The notes: a model not told the origin generated them from the sequence alone. Shown: positions 27,227-35,698, counted from the first letter of the stretch. The stretch is 64,000 nucleotides of DNA from Candidatus Blautia stercorigallinarum (GCA_019112785.1 DXIQ01000027.1:47947-111946), one strand, 5' to 3'. Made by a program: numbers and translations.

Positions 27227-28702
27227 TTATCCTACTTTCCTGCCCATATAATAAAATCCTCTGCACTCCAAAAGCTCTACCTTGCACAGCTGTCCGATCA
27301 GTGAAACATCTCCCGGAAAATGGACCAGCAGATTATTGGAAAGCCGTCCGGTGACCAAATGAGGATCCTGGCTGTTCTGCTCTTCAACCAGCACTTCCTG
27401 GACAGTTCCCGTATCTCTGGAAGACATCTCTCTTCCGATCTCCTGCACCTTTTTCAGCAGCCGGTCAAAACGGTCTTTCACTACATCCTCCGGCACCTGG
27501 TCTTCCATCACCGCGGCAGGAGTCCCTGTCCGCTTAGAATAGATAAAAGTAAAAGCACTGTCATACCGTACCTTCTCCACCACATCCATGGTTTCCAGAA
27601 AATCTTCTTCTGTCTCTCCCGGAAATCCCACAATAATATCTGTAGTCAGAGAGATATCCGGCATAGCTTCCCGGATCTTTCTCACCAGATCCAGATATTT
27701 CTCCTTGTCATACCGGCGGTTCATCAGCTTCAGGATCCGGCTGCTCCCTGACTGAAGAGGCAGGTGAATGTGACGGCAGATCTTCTTGCTGTTTTTCATA
27801 ACTTCGATAAGCTCGTCTGAAAGATCCTTGGGATGAGAGGTCATAAAACGGATCCGCTCCAGTCCCTCGATCTTCTCCACTTCCTGCAGGAGCTGGGCAA
27901 AGGTCATAGGCTCTTCCAGGTTCTTCCCGTAAGAATTTACATTCTGGCCTAAGAGCATGACTTCCACTACCCCGTCTGCCACCAGCCGCTCAATCTCCCG
28001 GATAATATCCTTTGGATTCCGGCTCCGCTCTCTTCCTCTTACATAGGGAACAATACAGTAGCTGCAGAAATTGTTGCAGCCGAACATGATATTAACGCCG
28101 GATTTAAATGGATATTTCCGCTCAACGGGAAGATCTTCTACGATCTTATCCGTATCCTTCCAGATGTCAATGACCATCCGGTCAGAAAGCAGGGCAGAAA
28201 CTACCAGCTCCGCAAACTTATAAATATTGTGGGTACCGAAGATCAGATTTACAAAAGAGTAGCTTTTCTTCAGCTTTTCCACCACCTGAGGCTCCTGCAT
28301 CATACAGCCGCACAGAGCGATCATCATATGGGGGTTTTTCTTTTTCAGGCTGTGGAGATAGCCCAGTCTTCCATAAACTCTTTGATTAGCGTTTTCCCGG
28401 ACCGTACAGGTATTGTAGATGACAAAATCCGCGTTTTCGTCTTCTGTCTCCACATAGCCGATACGCTCCAGCACACCGGCAAGTTTTTCCGAGTCCCGCG
28501 AATTCATCTGACAGCCAAATGTCACCGTGCAGGCCGTCAGTGGCCGTCCCAGCTCTTTCTCCTTTTCCTGGACCAGCTGACGTGCCTTTTTCATAAACCA
28601 GTACTGCCTTTCCGGCTCCTTTATGGGAGGCTCCTTTGTCAGATCCATACTGTCTATAAGTTTATCTATTTCTGTATTAAACACTGTTTCTTTATTTTCC
28701 AT
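27227..28702 (-). CDS. miaB: tRNA 2-methylthio-N6-dimethylallyladenosine synthase
   Basis: A radical-SAM methylthiotransferase acting on i6A37 of tRNA. The N-terminal MTTase domain has TFGCQMNSRDSEK with two further cluster cysteines, the radical-SAM motif is CNNFCSYC, and the C-terminus is a TRAM domain. I place the start at 28702 (491 residues), seven bases behind GGAAAGGA; the ATG at 28723 would be only a few bases from the predicted transcription start. It leads the miaB-mutS-mutL-miaA operon. Confidence 0.95.
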   Translation of the reverse strand: MENKETVFNTEIDKLIDSMDLTKEPPIKEPERQYWFMKKARQLVQEKEKELGRPLTACTVTFGCQMNSRDSEKLAGVLERIGYVETEDENADFVIYNTCTVRENANQRVYGRLGYLHSLKKKNPHMMIALCGCMMQEPQVVEKLKKSYSFVNLIFGTHNIYKFAELVVSALLSDRMVIDIWKDTDKIVEDLPVERKYPFKSGVNIMFGCNNFCSYCIVPYVRGRERSRNPKDIIREIERLVADGVVEVMLLGQNVNSYGKNLEEPMTFAQLLQEVEKIEGLERIRFMTSHPKDLSDELIEVMKNSKKICRHIHLPLQSGSSRILKLMNRRYDKEKYLDLVRKIREAMPDISLTTDIIVGFPGETEEDFLETMDVVEKVRYDSAFTFIYSKRTGTPAAVMEDQVPEDVVKDRFDRLLKKVQEIGREMSSRDTGTVQEVLVEEQNSQDPHLVTGRLSNNLLVHFPGDVSLIGQLCKVELLECRGFYYMGRKVG

Positions 28703-28733
28703 TTTAAAGTCCTTTCCGGGCATTATCTAAATT

Positions 28734-28762
28734 AGTATATATTAAGAATTTAATCTTTTCAA
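28734..28762 (-). promoter_or_regulatory. Promoter of the miaB-mutS-mutL-miaA operon
   Basis: TTGAAA (28757-28762) and TATACT (28734-28739) are 17 bases apart on the minus strand. The predicted transcript begins near 28727, giving a leader of about 25 bases before the miaB ATG at 28702. Confidence 0.65.
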
Positions 28763-28777
28763 CTAAATTTGTCAAAT

Positions 28778-28818
28778 AAAAAAGGAGCCTAAAATGAATT
28801 TTTAAATCCCACTCCTTT
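28778..28818 (-). terminator. Terminator after the 20-residue ORF
   Basis: On the minus strand AAAGGAG (28812-28818) pairs with CTCCTTT (28781-28787), with an inner TAAAA/TTTTA stem, followed by a T-run. The upstream arm overlaps the TAA stop of the small ORF, so ORF and terminator form one compact unit. Confidence 0.6.
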
Positions 28819-28879
28819 AACGAGGTGTAGCGTTTACTCCTGCACGGTTGGTATTTACTCTTGCATATAGCTGTGCCAT
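28817..28879 (-). CDS. 20-residue small ORF with strong ribosome-binding site
   Basis: The encoded peptide is MAQLYARVNTNRAGVNATPR. AAGGAG lies eight bases before the ATG, and a terminator hairpin begins at the stop codon, so the ORF is bounded by proper expression signals. It is basic, with no signal peptide, membrane segment or cysteine. It could be a small protein or a leader peptide; the terminator lies before miaB, so an attenuation role for miaB is conceivable but unproven. I do not recognise a named family. Confidence 0.5.
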   Translation of the reverse strand: MAQLYARVNTNRAGVNATPR

Positions 28880-29178
28880 GTTTATCTCTCCTTCTGGCAG
28901 CAGTAGAATCCGGCTGATATCACAAAGGCACATTTTATAATGCCAAAAATTTCTGGCTCCACTGCTATCATTGCAGAAAGACCAATGCCTGTGGGAAAAT
29001 ATTATTGTGATCCTATGCAGAGCGGAGTATCACAGGATTCCGGGACCTGCATCGGCGCGGCCCGGACTGTATCCTGATTTTTTACCACGATTTTACTCTG
29101 CTTAGATTGTTCGCAGGCTGTTTTTATGCTATGGTAATTTTAATAATTTTAGAACGATTGGTGGTGAAATCGATTATT
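28880..29178. other. Intergenic stretch before the accessory membrane gene
   Basis: About 300 bases between the small minus-strand ORF and the plus-strand membrane gene. It contains a possible plus-strand promoter at 29107-29135 and a 45-codon open frame (28940-29077, plus) with only a weak ribosome-binding site, which I do not call a gene. The rest shows no recognisable signal. Confidence 0.35.
29107..29135 (+). promoter_or_regulatory. Possible promoter of the accessory membrane gene
   Basis: TTGTTC (29107-29112) and TATGGT (29130-29135) are spaced by 17 bases, with a TG one base before the -10 box (extended -10). It lies about 45 bases upstream of the ATG at 29179. Confidence 0.45.
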
Positions 29179-30339
29179 ATGAAGTACAACGATAAAGATA
29201 ACCGGTCGCATAATGATAAGTTTGAAAAAAGGCCGGCCATATTGTTTATTCTGTTTATGATTGTCATTATTTTCGTACCAATTACTTTCTTTGCCACTTT
29301 GAATTGGTTTATCACAAATTCCAGGTTTTCAATTGGATCCACTGGATTTGCGCAAACAGTTATCACCAATGTGGGCATAAGTATCGTGGCTATTATTATT
29401 GCAATTGTATATTTGTATAAATTATTTCAGCCAGACAAGAAAGTGAACCAGATTCTGGGGTATTTAATTGGAATTGCTCTTTGTTCAGTCATTACTTTTT
29501 TCCTAGTAAAACCGCTTGTTTTAGATATACCATATATCAATCATCCGCTAACAACATATATGGAACGTTTGAAGTTTGACGATGAAATGGGAATCGGGGA
29601 TAGTCCGACCAGTTATTATCTGCGAGGCGTAGATATAGCCGGTAAAAAACATTCATTTGAAATCAGCAAGAGCCGCTATGACGAAGGAATCTCTCTTATG
29701 GCAGCAGATGAGCTGGTCGCCAAAGTGTCTTATATGCCTTATACCTCTACTTTGATGTCGCTTGAGTTCATTAGCGATTTCAGTACCAGCTCATTAGAGG
29801 ACTCCTATCCGCCTGCTGATAATCTGCCGCAAAACTGGGATAGTTTTTCCATTCAAATAAATGATGCGGTCTATACTTTGCCGGTTCCTCTATCTGTTTT
29901 TCTCGATGCTGGATGGAATGTATCTGAAGAAGACGCCAATCTTCAGTTACCCGGAGCAAGTGATCCATATGCAGAATATGACCGCACATGGCTCAGTCTA
30001 ACCAATGACTCAGATCAAGGGATAGATGTACTGGTTTATAACACAACTGAGCAGTCTATAAATATTACAGAAGCTACTGTAGGAGATGTTTCAATTATCT
30101 ACGGGAATTATGAATTTGCAGGAACTGAACTTCGTCTTCCTGGAGGTCTGATGCTTGGGTGGTCTACCAGAGACGATGTTCTCAATCTGTATGGAAAGCC
30201 CTATACATATTACGAATCAGGCACCCTGGAATACCAGATAGATAATCTGTTTACAGGTTATTGGAGGTTTAATTTTAATGATTCTGGCTATTTAACTGGT
30301 GTCATGATGCATCATCAGGCATATTTCAGAGAAAATTAA
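29179..30339 (+). CDS. Accessory membrane protein, unknown
   Basis: 386 residues. Three hydrophobic helices lie in the first 120 residues (about 19-42, 65-85 and 95-118), followed by a large soluble C-terminal part rich in Asp, Ser, Thr and Tyr. The last 70 residues contain LPGGLMLGWSTRDDVLNLYGKPYTYY, reminiscent of small lipoprotein domains in which a threshold-like turn precedes a YGxP motif; this is only resemblance. The DNA is more AT-rich than its neighbours and the gene is on the opposite strand, which suggests acquisition by transfer. The start is uncertain: the ATG at 29179 follows GGTGGTGA. No function is proposed. Confidence 0.6.
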   Translation: MKYNDKDNRSHNDKFEKRPAILFILFMIVIIFVPITFFATLNWFITNSRFSIGSTGFAQTVITNVGISIVAIIIAIVYLYKLFQPDKKVNQILGYLIGIALCSVITFFLVKPLVLDIPYINHPLTTYMERLKFDDEMGIGDSPTSYYLRGVDIAGKKHSFEISKSRYDEGISLMAADELVAKVSYMPYTSTLMSLEFISDFSTSSLEDSYPPADNLPQNWDSFSIQINDAVYTLPVPLSVFLDAGWNVSEEDANLQLPGASDPYAEYDRTWLSLTNDSDQGIDVLVYNTTEQSINITEATVGDVSIIYGNYEFAGTELRLPGGLMLGWSTRDDVLNLYGKPYTYYESGTLEYQIDNLFTGYWRFNFNDSGYLTGVMMHHQAYFREN

Positions 30340-30342
30340 TGT

Positions 30343-30395
30343 TATAGGGACTCTTCCAGAGCGGAACTCGGTTCCGCTCTGGAAGAGTCCCTATA
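30343..30395. repeat. Perfect 25-bp inverted repeat at the islet boundary
   Basis: Two perfectly complementary 25-base arms (30343-30367 and 30371-30395) flank a 3-base loop TCG. The right arm covers the last codon and stop of the 5-formyltetrahydrofolate cyclo-ligase gene on the minus strand. Neither side has a T-run, so it is not a classical intrinsic terminator, although a hairpin this stable would probably end or protect transcripts from both converging genes. Confidence 0.85.
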
Positions 30396-30942
30396 TAAGG
30401 ATCCGCTTTTCTGTAATGATTTTATCCGGAAAAACATCGGTAGCCTCCGCCGGCACCTCTTCTACGATCTGAAATTCAAAGGCCACAGCAACGGTTTTAT
30501 GGTTCCTGTGTCCGGCCAGATACCGGTCGTAAAAACCCTGTCCGTACCCCGCCCGGTGACGGTTCTCATCAAAAGCTACCCCTGGAACGATAAGAAAAGC
30601 ATCTTCTTCTGCTGCTTCAGGACAGTTTTCCGGTTCCGGAATCTGGAAATATCCCGGCTTCAGCTGGGAAAAATCCTCCAGATAATAATATTTCATCTCG
30701 TGAGGACCTGTTACCTTAGGCACTGCCACCCGCTTCCCCTCTTCCCAGGCTTTTTTAATGATCTCCCTGGTAGAGACTTCTTTATTGTAATCCACATAGG
30801 CGTATATACAGGATGCCTCCTGAAACTCCGGAAGGCCGGTTACTCTTTCACAGATGGCAATACTCCGTCTGTCTGCCTCTTCCTGTGAGATCTCCTTCCG
30901 CTTTGCAAAAACGTATTTTCTAATTTCCTTTTTTGAGACCAT
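30391..30942 (-). CDS. 5-formyltetrahydrofolate cyclo-ligase
   Basis: Converts 5-formyl-THF to 5,10-methenyl-THF using ATP. The 183-residue protein shows the N-terminal KKEIRKYVFAKRKEIS region and the family motif GVAFDENRHRAGYGQGFYDRYL near residue 125. The ATG follows AGGAG by six bases. It overlaps the DUF896 gene upstream by 23 bases. Its stop codon lies within the 25-bp inverted repeat of the neighbouring islet. Confidence 0.93.
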   Translation of the reverse strand: MVSKKEIRKYVFAKRKEISQEEADRRSIAICERVTGLPEFQEASCIYAYVDYNKEVSTREIIKKAWEEGKRVAVPKVTGPHEMKYYYLEDFSQLKPGYFQIPEPENCPEAAEEDAFLIVPGVAFDENRHRAGYGQGFYDRYLAGHRNHKTVAVAFEFQIVEEVPAEATDVFPDKIITEKRILI

Positions 30943-31141
30943 ATTTTTCTCCTAAATTTGTAATACTGCCGTCTTTTTCCTGGATGTCGATATTATCCAG
31001 CTGGGCCCGGAGATTCATGCGGATCACTGAGATATATTCCGTCCGGAGCTTTTTCTGCTCGTCCTTTTCCTCCTGGGTCAGCCCCACAGTTTTTGCCTTT
31101 CTTGCCAGTTCATTGATCCGGTCGATAGTTTTCTGATCCAT
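30920..31141 (-). CDS. DUF896 (YnzC-like) small protein
   Basis: A 73-residue helical protein. The pattern RINELARKAKTVGLTQEEKDEQKKLR followed by YISVIRMNLRAQLDNI is the DUF896 hallmark (split here for length, residues 8-50). The family includes Bacillus YnzC, for which no firm biochemical function is known. It lies between proB and the folate gene, in the place where many relatives keep proA. Confidence 0.9.
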   Translation of the reverse strand: MDQKTIDRINELARKAKTVGLTQEEKDEQKKLRTEYISVIRMNLRAQLDNIDIQEKDGSITNLGEKYGLKKGN

Positions 31142-31161
31142 GCTTTTATGTACTCCTTTTT

Positions 31162-32016
31162 CTATAAATTCTCAAACATCTTATGCAGAGCTTCCCGGTC
31201 TTTTCTGTCTGCCAGGAATAAGGTTCCGTAATTTCTTCCTTCCATGATCTTGTGGATTACATGGAAATCTCCTCCGTTGGCAATGACCATATCCGCTCCT
31301 GCACAGGTAGCAATCCTGGCAGCGGATAGTTTGGTAGCCATACCCCCGGTTCCCACACTGCTTCCGGAGCTTCCCTTTCCCATTTTCAAAAAATGATCGT
31401 CGATCTTCTCCACCACGTCGATAAATTCAGCCTCAGGGTTCAGATGAGGATCGTCTGTAAAAAGACCGTCAATGTCCGAAAGAAGGATCAGCATATCCGC
31501 ATCCACCAGAGCTGCCACCAGAGCAGAGAGTGTGTCGTTGTCTCCAAAGGTATTGATAAATTCGATTTCGTCAGTGGATACTGTATCGTTTTCATTAACA
31601 ATGGGAATCGCTCCCATATGGAGAAGGCTCTGGAGAGTATTTCTGGCATTATTCCGGCTGCGGTCATTGATCATGGTATACTTGGTCAGCAAAACCTGAG
31701 CCGCCGTCTGATTATACTCAGCAAAAAGTTTCTGATAGATCATCATCAGCCTGGCCTGGCCGATAGCCGCGCAGGCTTGCTTCTGAGCCAGAGCTGAGGG
31801 TCTCTCATGGATCCCCATCACAGCTCTGCCCACCGCAATGGCCCCGGAAGATACTACGATCACATCCTTTCCCTGGTTGTGAAGGTCTGCCAGTTCCCGG
31901 ACCAGGATCTCCATTTTGATCAGATCCAGACGTCCTGTCTCTTTATGTGTCAGAGAAGAAGATCCTATTTTGATCACAACTCTTTTTTTATCTTTCAGCT
32001 TTTCCCGAATATTCAT
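31162..32016 (-). CDS. proB: Glutamate 5-kinase, short form without PUA domain
   Basis: Phosphorylates glutamate at the first step of proline synthesis. The 284-residue protein is an amino-acid kinase domain: VVIKIGSSSLT near the N-terminus, VVSSGAIAVGR, NENDTVS and GTGGMATKLSAA. The C-terminal PUA domain of E. coli ProB is missing, as in several Gram-positive enzymes. The start at 32016 is chosen from GAGG nine bases upstream; an ATG five codons earlier is possible. No proA is adjacent. Confidence 0.92.
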   Translation of the reverse strand: MNIREKLKDKKRVVIKIGSSSLTHKETGRLDLIKMEILVRELADLHNQGKDVIVVSSGAIAVGRAVMGIHERPSALAQKQACAAIGQARLMMIYQKLFAEYNQTAAQVLLTKYTMINDRSRNNARNTLQSLLHMGAIPIVNENDTVSTDEIEFINTFGDNDTLSALVAALVDADMLILLSDIDGLFTDDPHLNPEAEFIDVVEKIDDHFLKMGKGSSGSSVGTGGMATKLSAARIATCAGADMVIANGGDFHVIHKIMEGRNYGTLFLADRKDREALHKMFENL

Positions 32017-32118
32017 CTGTCCGTACCTCATGAAATGTGATTCTCGTAATTGTTCTGCCTGTACAGGCTGAACCGACTGGGTAAATCATACACTATTTTT
32101 TCCGGTTCGTCTATACCC

Positions 32119-32598
32119 TCAGCTTGAGTAATTTTCCAAAAAACTGTAAAGTTCTTCATTACCCTCCAGGGTTTTCCCCAGAAGGACCTCTGCCTGAAGT
32201 TCCTGGGGGAGAGTCTCCAGAGGAATGTTGGTATGCTCAAAAACCTCCCCGCTCTCTTTGTCGTATACAGTAATACATCCTTCCTCTACCTTCAGCAGAA
32301 ATTCCTGGTCAGCGCCTGTTTCTTCTTCCTCTTCCTGACGCAGAACGATCTGTTCCGGCCCATAGGCAGCGATCCGGTAACGGTTCCTGAGAAGACTGCC
32401 TTCCTCATAAGTTTCAAAAACCAGCTCCTGATCTTTTGAAGAGACCAGGGCGGATACCTGCTGCCTTTCCTTAGTGCTGCTTTCCTGGAGCCTGGTCATC
32501 TCCTGTCTCAGATCCGCCACCTGATAACTTAAAAAGAACCCTGCCCCCAGAAAAAGAAGAGCAAGAAAGAAGCCGATACCATAAATCATTCTTTTCAT
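32119..32598 (-). CDS. BofC C-terminal domain-like membrane protein
   Basis: 159 residues: one N-terminal transmembrane helix (about 5-25), a short coiled coil and a C-terminal domain ending in LPQELQAEVLLGKTLEGNEELYSFLENYSS (about 128-159, quoted in part). That ending, together with CITVYDKESGEV, matches the BofC C-terminal domain, known from the Bacillus intermembrane-space protein that restrains SpoIVB during sporulation. In Lachnospiraceae such proteins are common but untested. GGAGG precedes the ATG. The nearby yqfC/yqfD genes fit a sporulation role. Confidence 0.7.
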   Translation of the reverse strand: MKRMIYGIGFFLALLFLGAGFFLSYQVADLRQEMTRLQESSTKERQQVSALVSSKDQELVFETYEEGSLLRNRYRIAAYGPEQIVLRQEEEEETGADQEFLLKVEEGCITVYDKESGEVFEHTNIPLETLPQELQAEVLLGKTLEGNEELYSFLENYSS

Positions 32599-32672
32599 AC
32601 AGAATCCTCCTTATCCGATTCCTGAAATATTTCTGATTATAGTATCGACTGATTTTTCTTCTTTATACACAC

Positions 32673-33173
32673 CTATCTTGTAATCCCCAGATCCTCCAGG
32701 ATCTCTCTCTGCCTGCTTTCCATAAGGGCAGCCTCTTCAGGCTCCATATGGTCATAGCCCATCAGGTGGAGAAGACTGTGGGCAATAAGAAAGGCATACT
32801 CTCTTAACTGGGAATGTCCGTAAGCTTCTGCCTGCTCTTTCAGTTTTGGAACGGAGATCATAATATCCCCCAGGATCAATTCTCCTGTGTCCGGGTTAAA
32901 GCAGGACTCGTCCTCCTCTGCATGGGAAAAATCTCCGGGCCGGTCATATTCCAGCATGGGAAAAGAGAGCACATCGGTCTCCCGGTCGATATCCCGGAAC
33001 TCCCGGTTGGTTCTGCGGATCTCTTCATTATCTGTAAGCACCAGGTTCACTTCTGCCTCATAGGGACAGTTTTCATGATCCAGGGCTCCCTCTATGACTT
33101 TTTTGGCAGTTTCCTCCAGATCAAAGTCAAAAACTTTCTGATAGTCTGTATCCATATCCAGATTCAGCGTCAT
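32673..33173 (-). CDS. ybeY: Endoribonuclease YbeY
   Basis: A zinc-dependent RNase of 166 residues involved in 16S rRNA 3' maturation and ribosome quality control. The metal site HSLLHLMGYDHMEPEE (HxxxHxxGxDH) is intact near residue 140, and the internal FRDIDRETDVLSFPM segment is typical. GAAGGAG lies before the ATG. It directly follows phoH (3 bases), the conserved phoH-ybeY pair. Confidence 0.96.
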   Translation of the reverse strand: MTLNLDMDTDYQKVFDFDLEETAKKVIEGALDHENCPYEAEVNLVLTDNEEIRRTNREFRDIDRETDVLSFPMLEYDRPGDFSHAEEDESCFNPDTGELILGDIMISVPKLKEQAEAYGHSQLREYAFLIAHSLLHLMGYDHMEPEEAALMESRQREILEDLGITR

Positions 33174-33176
33174 TCT

Positions 33177-34184
33177 TTATCTCCTTCTGTCTTTTCTCAC
33201 ATATTTTTCTTTCTTCTCCGGTTTCTGTTTTTTCTCATATTCATCATAGGCCTGTACGATCTTCTGTACCAGAGGATGTCTTACCACATCCTTGCTGGTC
33301 AGCTGGCAGAAAGCGATGTCCTCTACTTTTCTCAGCACCTGGATAGCCACATCCAGCCCTGATTTTGCATCTCTTGGCAGGTCTTTCTGGGACTGGTCAC
33401 CGGTGATCACTACCTTGGAACCGAATCCGATCCTGGTGAGGAACATCTTCATCTGAGCCGGGGTGGTATTCTGGGCTTCGTCCAGGATGATAAAAGCATT
33501 ATCCAGGGTTCTTCCTCTCATATAAGCCAGAGGCGCTACCTCGATAAGTCCCTTTTCCATGTTCTTTGAAAAGCTGTCCGCTCCCATGATCTCATAAAGA
33601 GCGTCATAGAGGGGACGGAGATAGGGGTCTACCTTGCTCTGCAGGTCTCCCGGAAGGAATCCCAGCTTTTCTCCTGCTTCGATAGCCGGACGGGTAAGGA
33701 TGATACGTCCTACTTCATCATTTTTAAAGGCGGTGATCGCCATTGCCATTGCCAGGTAAGTCTTTCCTGTACCTGCCGGACCAAGGCCAAAGGTGATCAT
33801 CTTCTTCCGTATCTCATCTACATAAGCTTTCTGTCCCAGAGTCTTTGGTTTGATCGGCCTTCCGTTCAAAGTATGACAGATATAATCCTTGTCGATCTCT
33901 GTAATGGCAGAAGTCCGCTCCTCGGCCGCCAGAGACAGAGCGTAATTTATATTCTGTTCTGTAATGGTATTTCCTCTCTTTGATAATTCCAGAAGCTGGG
34001 TGAAGATTTTTACCGCCTGCTGGCAGGCCTGCTGGGGGCCCAGGATCTTCAGCTGGCCGTCCCGGGAGATTACAGTCACTCCCAGGGTCCGTTCCATCTT
34101 TTTTACATATTCATCAAACTGCCCGAAAACATTTCTTTCATGTTCTGCCGGCAGTTCCATTCTCTCCTCGCAAATATTACTCAT
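33177..34184 (-). CDS. phoH: PhoH family ATPase
   Basis: 335 residues. The N-terminal third carries a KH-like region, then the P-loop GPAGTGKTYLAMAMA (135-149) and FIILDEAQNTTPAQMKMFLTR (Walker-B). It is a predicted RNA-linked ATPase of the PhoH/PhoL group, found upstream of ybeY in most Firmicutes. It overlaps yqfD upstream by 8 bases. The basic C-terminus (KKQKPEKKEKYVRKDRRR) may bind nucleic acid. Confidence 0.94.
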   Translation of the reverse strand: MSNICEERMELPAEHERNVFGQFDEYVKKMERTLGVTVISRDGQLKILGPQQACQQAVKIFTQLLELSKRGNTITEQNINYALSLAAEERTSAITEIDKDYICHTLNGRPIKPKTLGQKAYVDEIRKKMITFGLGPAGTGKTYLAMAMAITAFKNDEVGRIILTRPAIEAGEKLGFLPGDLQSKVDPYLRPLYDALYEIMGADSFSKNMEKGLIEVAPLAYMRGRTLDNAFIILDEAQNTTPAQMKMFLTRIGFGSKVVITGDQSQKDLPRDAKSGLDVAIQVLRKVEDIAFCQLTSKDVVRHPLVQKIVQAYDEYEKKQKPEKKEKYVRKDRRR

Positions 34185-35409
34185 TTTCCTGTATGTTCCT
34201 TTCCGTAGGCTGTTCTAAAATTTCTGTCAGAGTTTTCTGCTCATTTTTTTCGATCACCGTCAGGGTTCCTCTGGCGGTGCAGGTTTTGCCCTGTATTCCT
34301 ATTTTAACATGATTCCCTGATATTTGAACCCCCTTTTCCTCTAAACTTTCCAAAAGACGGTTCAGATTCTCCTCTGCTTTTTGTCTGGCTTCTTCTTCAG
34401 AATAGGTAAAGTTCTGTTTTTCATAGGCATGATCTGTCACAGTCCCATAGTACACAGGCAGTTTAAAGTTCTCCGTCAGCTTTATCTGATGAAGACTGGT
34501 CACCCGGTCATAATTCTCCCAGGGACTTCTCCCTTTCAGCTGCAGATAATAACCGCCCAGTTGAAAAAGTATGCCCTTTTTCTTTTCTCCTGTATACACC
34601 GGTTTTTCATAATCCATGGAAAATTCCTGATAATATTCCAGATCGTGCTGGATATAAATGTCTCCGTCTGCCTGGGTATACTCATACCCGATGATCTCTC
34701 CGCTGTCATTTTTGATATCCAGCCTGCCGCTGACAAGGATCTCCCCGGCAGCACAGGTATCTCCCTGTTTTTTCAAAGGAGTACCCTGACGGGTAACCAT
34801 GGATACAATGGTTCCTGAGGTCTGAGCCGTCAGATCCACAGGCACCGTTTCTTCCTTCTCCTTTGCTTCCTCCAAAGCGCCGTTTTCCTTTATTTCCAGG
34901 ATCAGCCTGCTTCCGGAGATCTTGGCGGACACCCAGGTAATATCCGGAAATTTCTCCCGCATCTGAGCAGCTATGTAAGAACAGTCCAGGTCCTTTTTCA
35001 AAACTCCATGGCGGACATCCAGTTCTTCCAGATAATTCAGGATAGTCTGGGTGCTGTTGTAGACATTCCCTTCTACATGGATGTTCCAGATGTGTCTGGA
35101 AAGAAGGAAAAGGAGGCCAAGTCCCAGAAAAAAGCCCAGAAAAAAAGCCTTTCTCTTTTTATTTCTGTAAAAAAAGAAGGGCAGTCCATACTTTCCGATG
35201 ATCTTGATTTTCACCCGGGACTTCCGGCAGATCCCGCTAAGACGCCGGAAGCCTTCCACGGTGGTATTCATTTCATAAGCTTTGTCTATACTGATCAGAT
35301 TCCACACCGGTATCCTGTGATAGGCGCAGAGATTCAGAAAACGTTCCGGATTTTCTCCCCAAAACCGGAGGCGGACATATCCTTTCCGGTAAAATTCCCA
35401 TTTTCCCAA
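34177..35409 (-). CDS. yqfD: Sporulation protein YqfD
   Basis: A 410-residue membrane protein of the YqfD/SpoIV family. A cytoplasmic N-terminal part of about 88 residues is followed by one transmembrane helix (about 89-107) and a long extracytoplasmic region with the GNVYNSTQTILNYLEE segment. In Bacillus yqfD is under mother-cell sigma-E control and needed for efficient sporulation. The likely start is TTG, eight bases after AGGAGG. The order yqfC-yqfD-phoH-ybeY is the classical one. Confidence 0.92.
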   Translation of the reverse strand: MGKWEFYRKGYVRLRFWGENPERFLNLCAYHRIPVWNLISIDKAYEMNTTVEGFRRLSGICRKSRVKIKIIGKYGLPFFFYRNKKRKAFFLGFFLGLGLLFLLSRHIWNIHVEGNVYNSTQTILNYLEELDVRHGVLKKDLDCSYIAAQMREKFPDITWVSAKISGSRLILEIKENGALEEAKEKEETVPVDLTAQTSGTIVSMVTRQGTPLKKQGDTCAAGEILVSGRLDIKNDSGEIIGYEYTQADGDIYIQHDLEYYQEFSMDYEKPVYTGEKKKGILFQLGGYYLQLKGRSPWENYDRVTSLHQIKLTENFKLPVYYGTVTDHAYEKQNFTYSEEEARQKAEENLNRLLESLEEKGVQISGNHVKIGIQGKTCTARGTLTVIEKNEQKTLTEILEQPTERNIQENE

Positions 35410-35422
35410 ATTCCAGCCTCCT

Positions 35423-35698
35423 TTACAAAAATATGATCCTGCAGATATTTCCCGTGATCTTCATTTCCACATCTGTATAATACACGATCATCAGTTTCGT
35501 TCCTTCGATCTGGATCTTATTTTCTTTGGAGAGAAGGAGGATACAGGTATCCTGATATCTCCGGATACATTTATAATTCTCGATAAATACCTCTCTGGAA
35601 CCGGTAAGAGTCAACACAGATTCCCGATAGGACAGATCTTTGGGGATATCCAGAGAATCCCCGATCTTGCCTGTAAGATCTCCCAGCTTTCTTTTCAC
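35423..35698 (-). CDS. yqfC: Sporulation protein YqfC
   Basis: A 91-residue protein with a GTG start behind GGGAG. Its LTLTGSREVFIENYKCI and GTKLMIVYYTDVEMKITG segments match YqfC, a small sigma-E-controlled protein of unknown biochemical role. It lies 13 bases before yqfD. Being present with yqfD, it argues that the organism belongs to a spore-forming lineage. Confidence 0.92.
   Translation of the reverse strand: MKRKLGDLTGKIGDSLDIPKDLSYRESVLTLTGSREVFIENYKCIRRYQDTCILLLSKENKIQIEGTKLMIVYYTDVEMKITGNICRIIFL

Noticed and set aside
28940..29077. 45-codon plus-strand open frame before the accessory membrane gene
   Set aside because: The only upstream purine stretch is AAAGG at a poor distance, the peptide has no recognisable features, and it lies upstream of the promoter proposed for the next gene.
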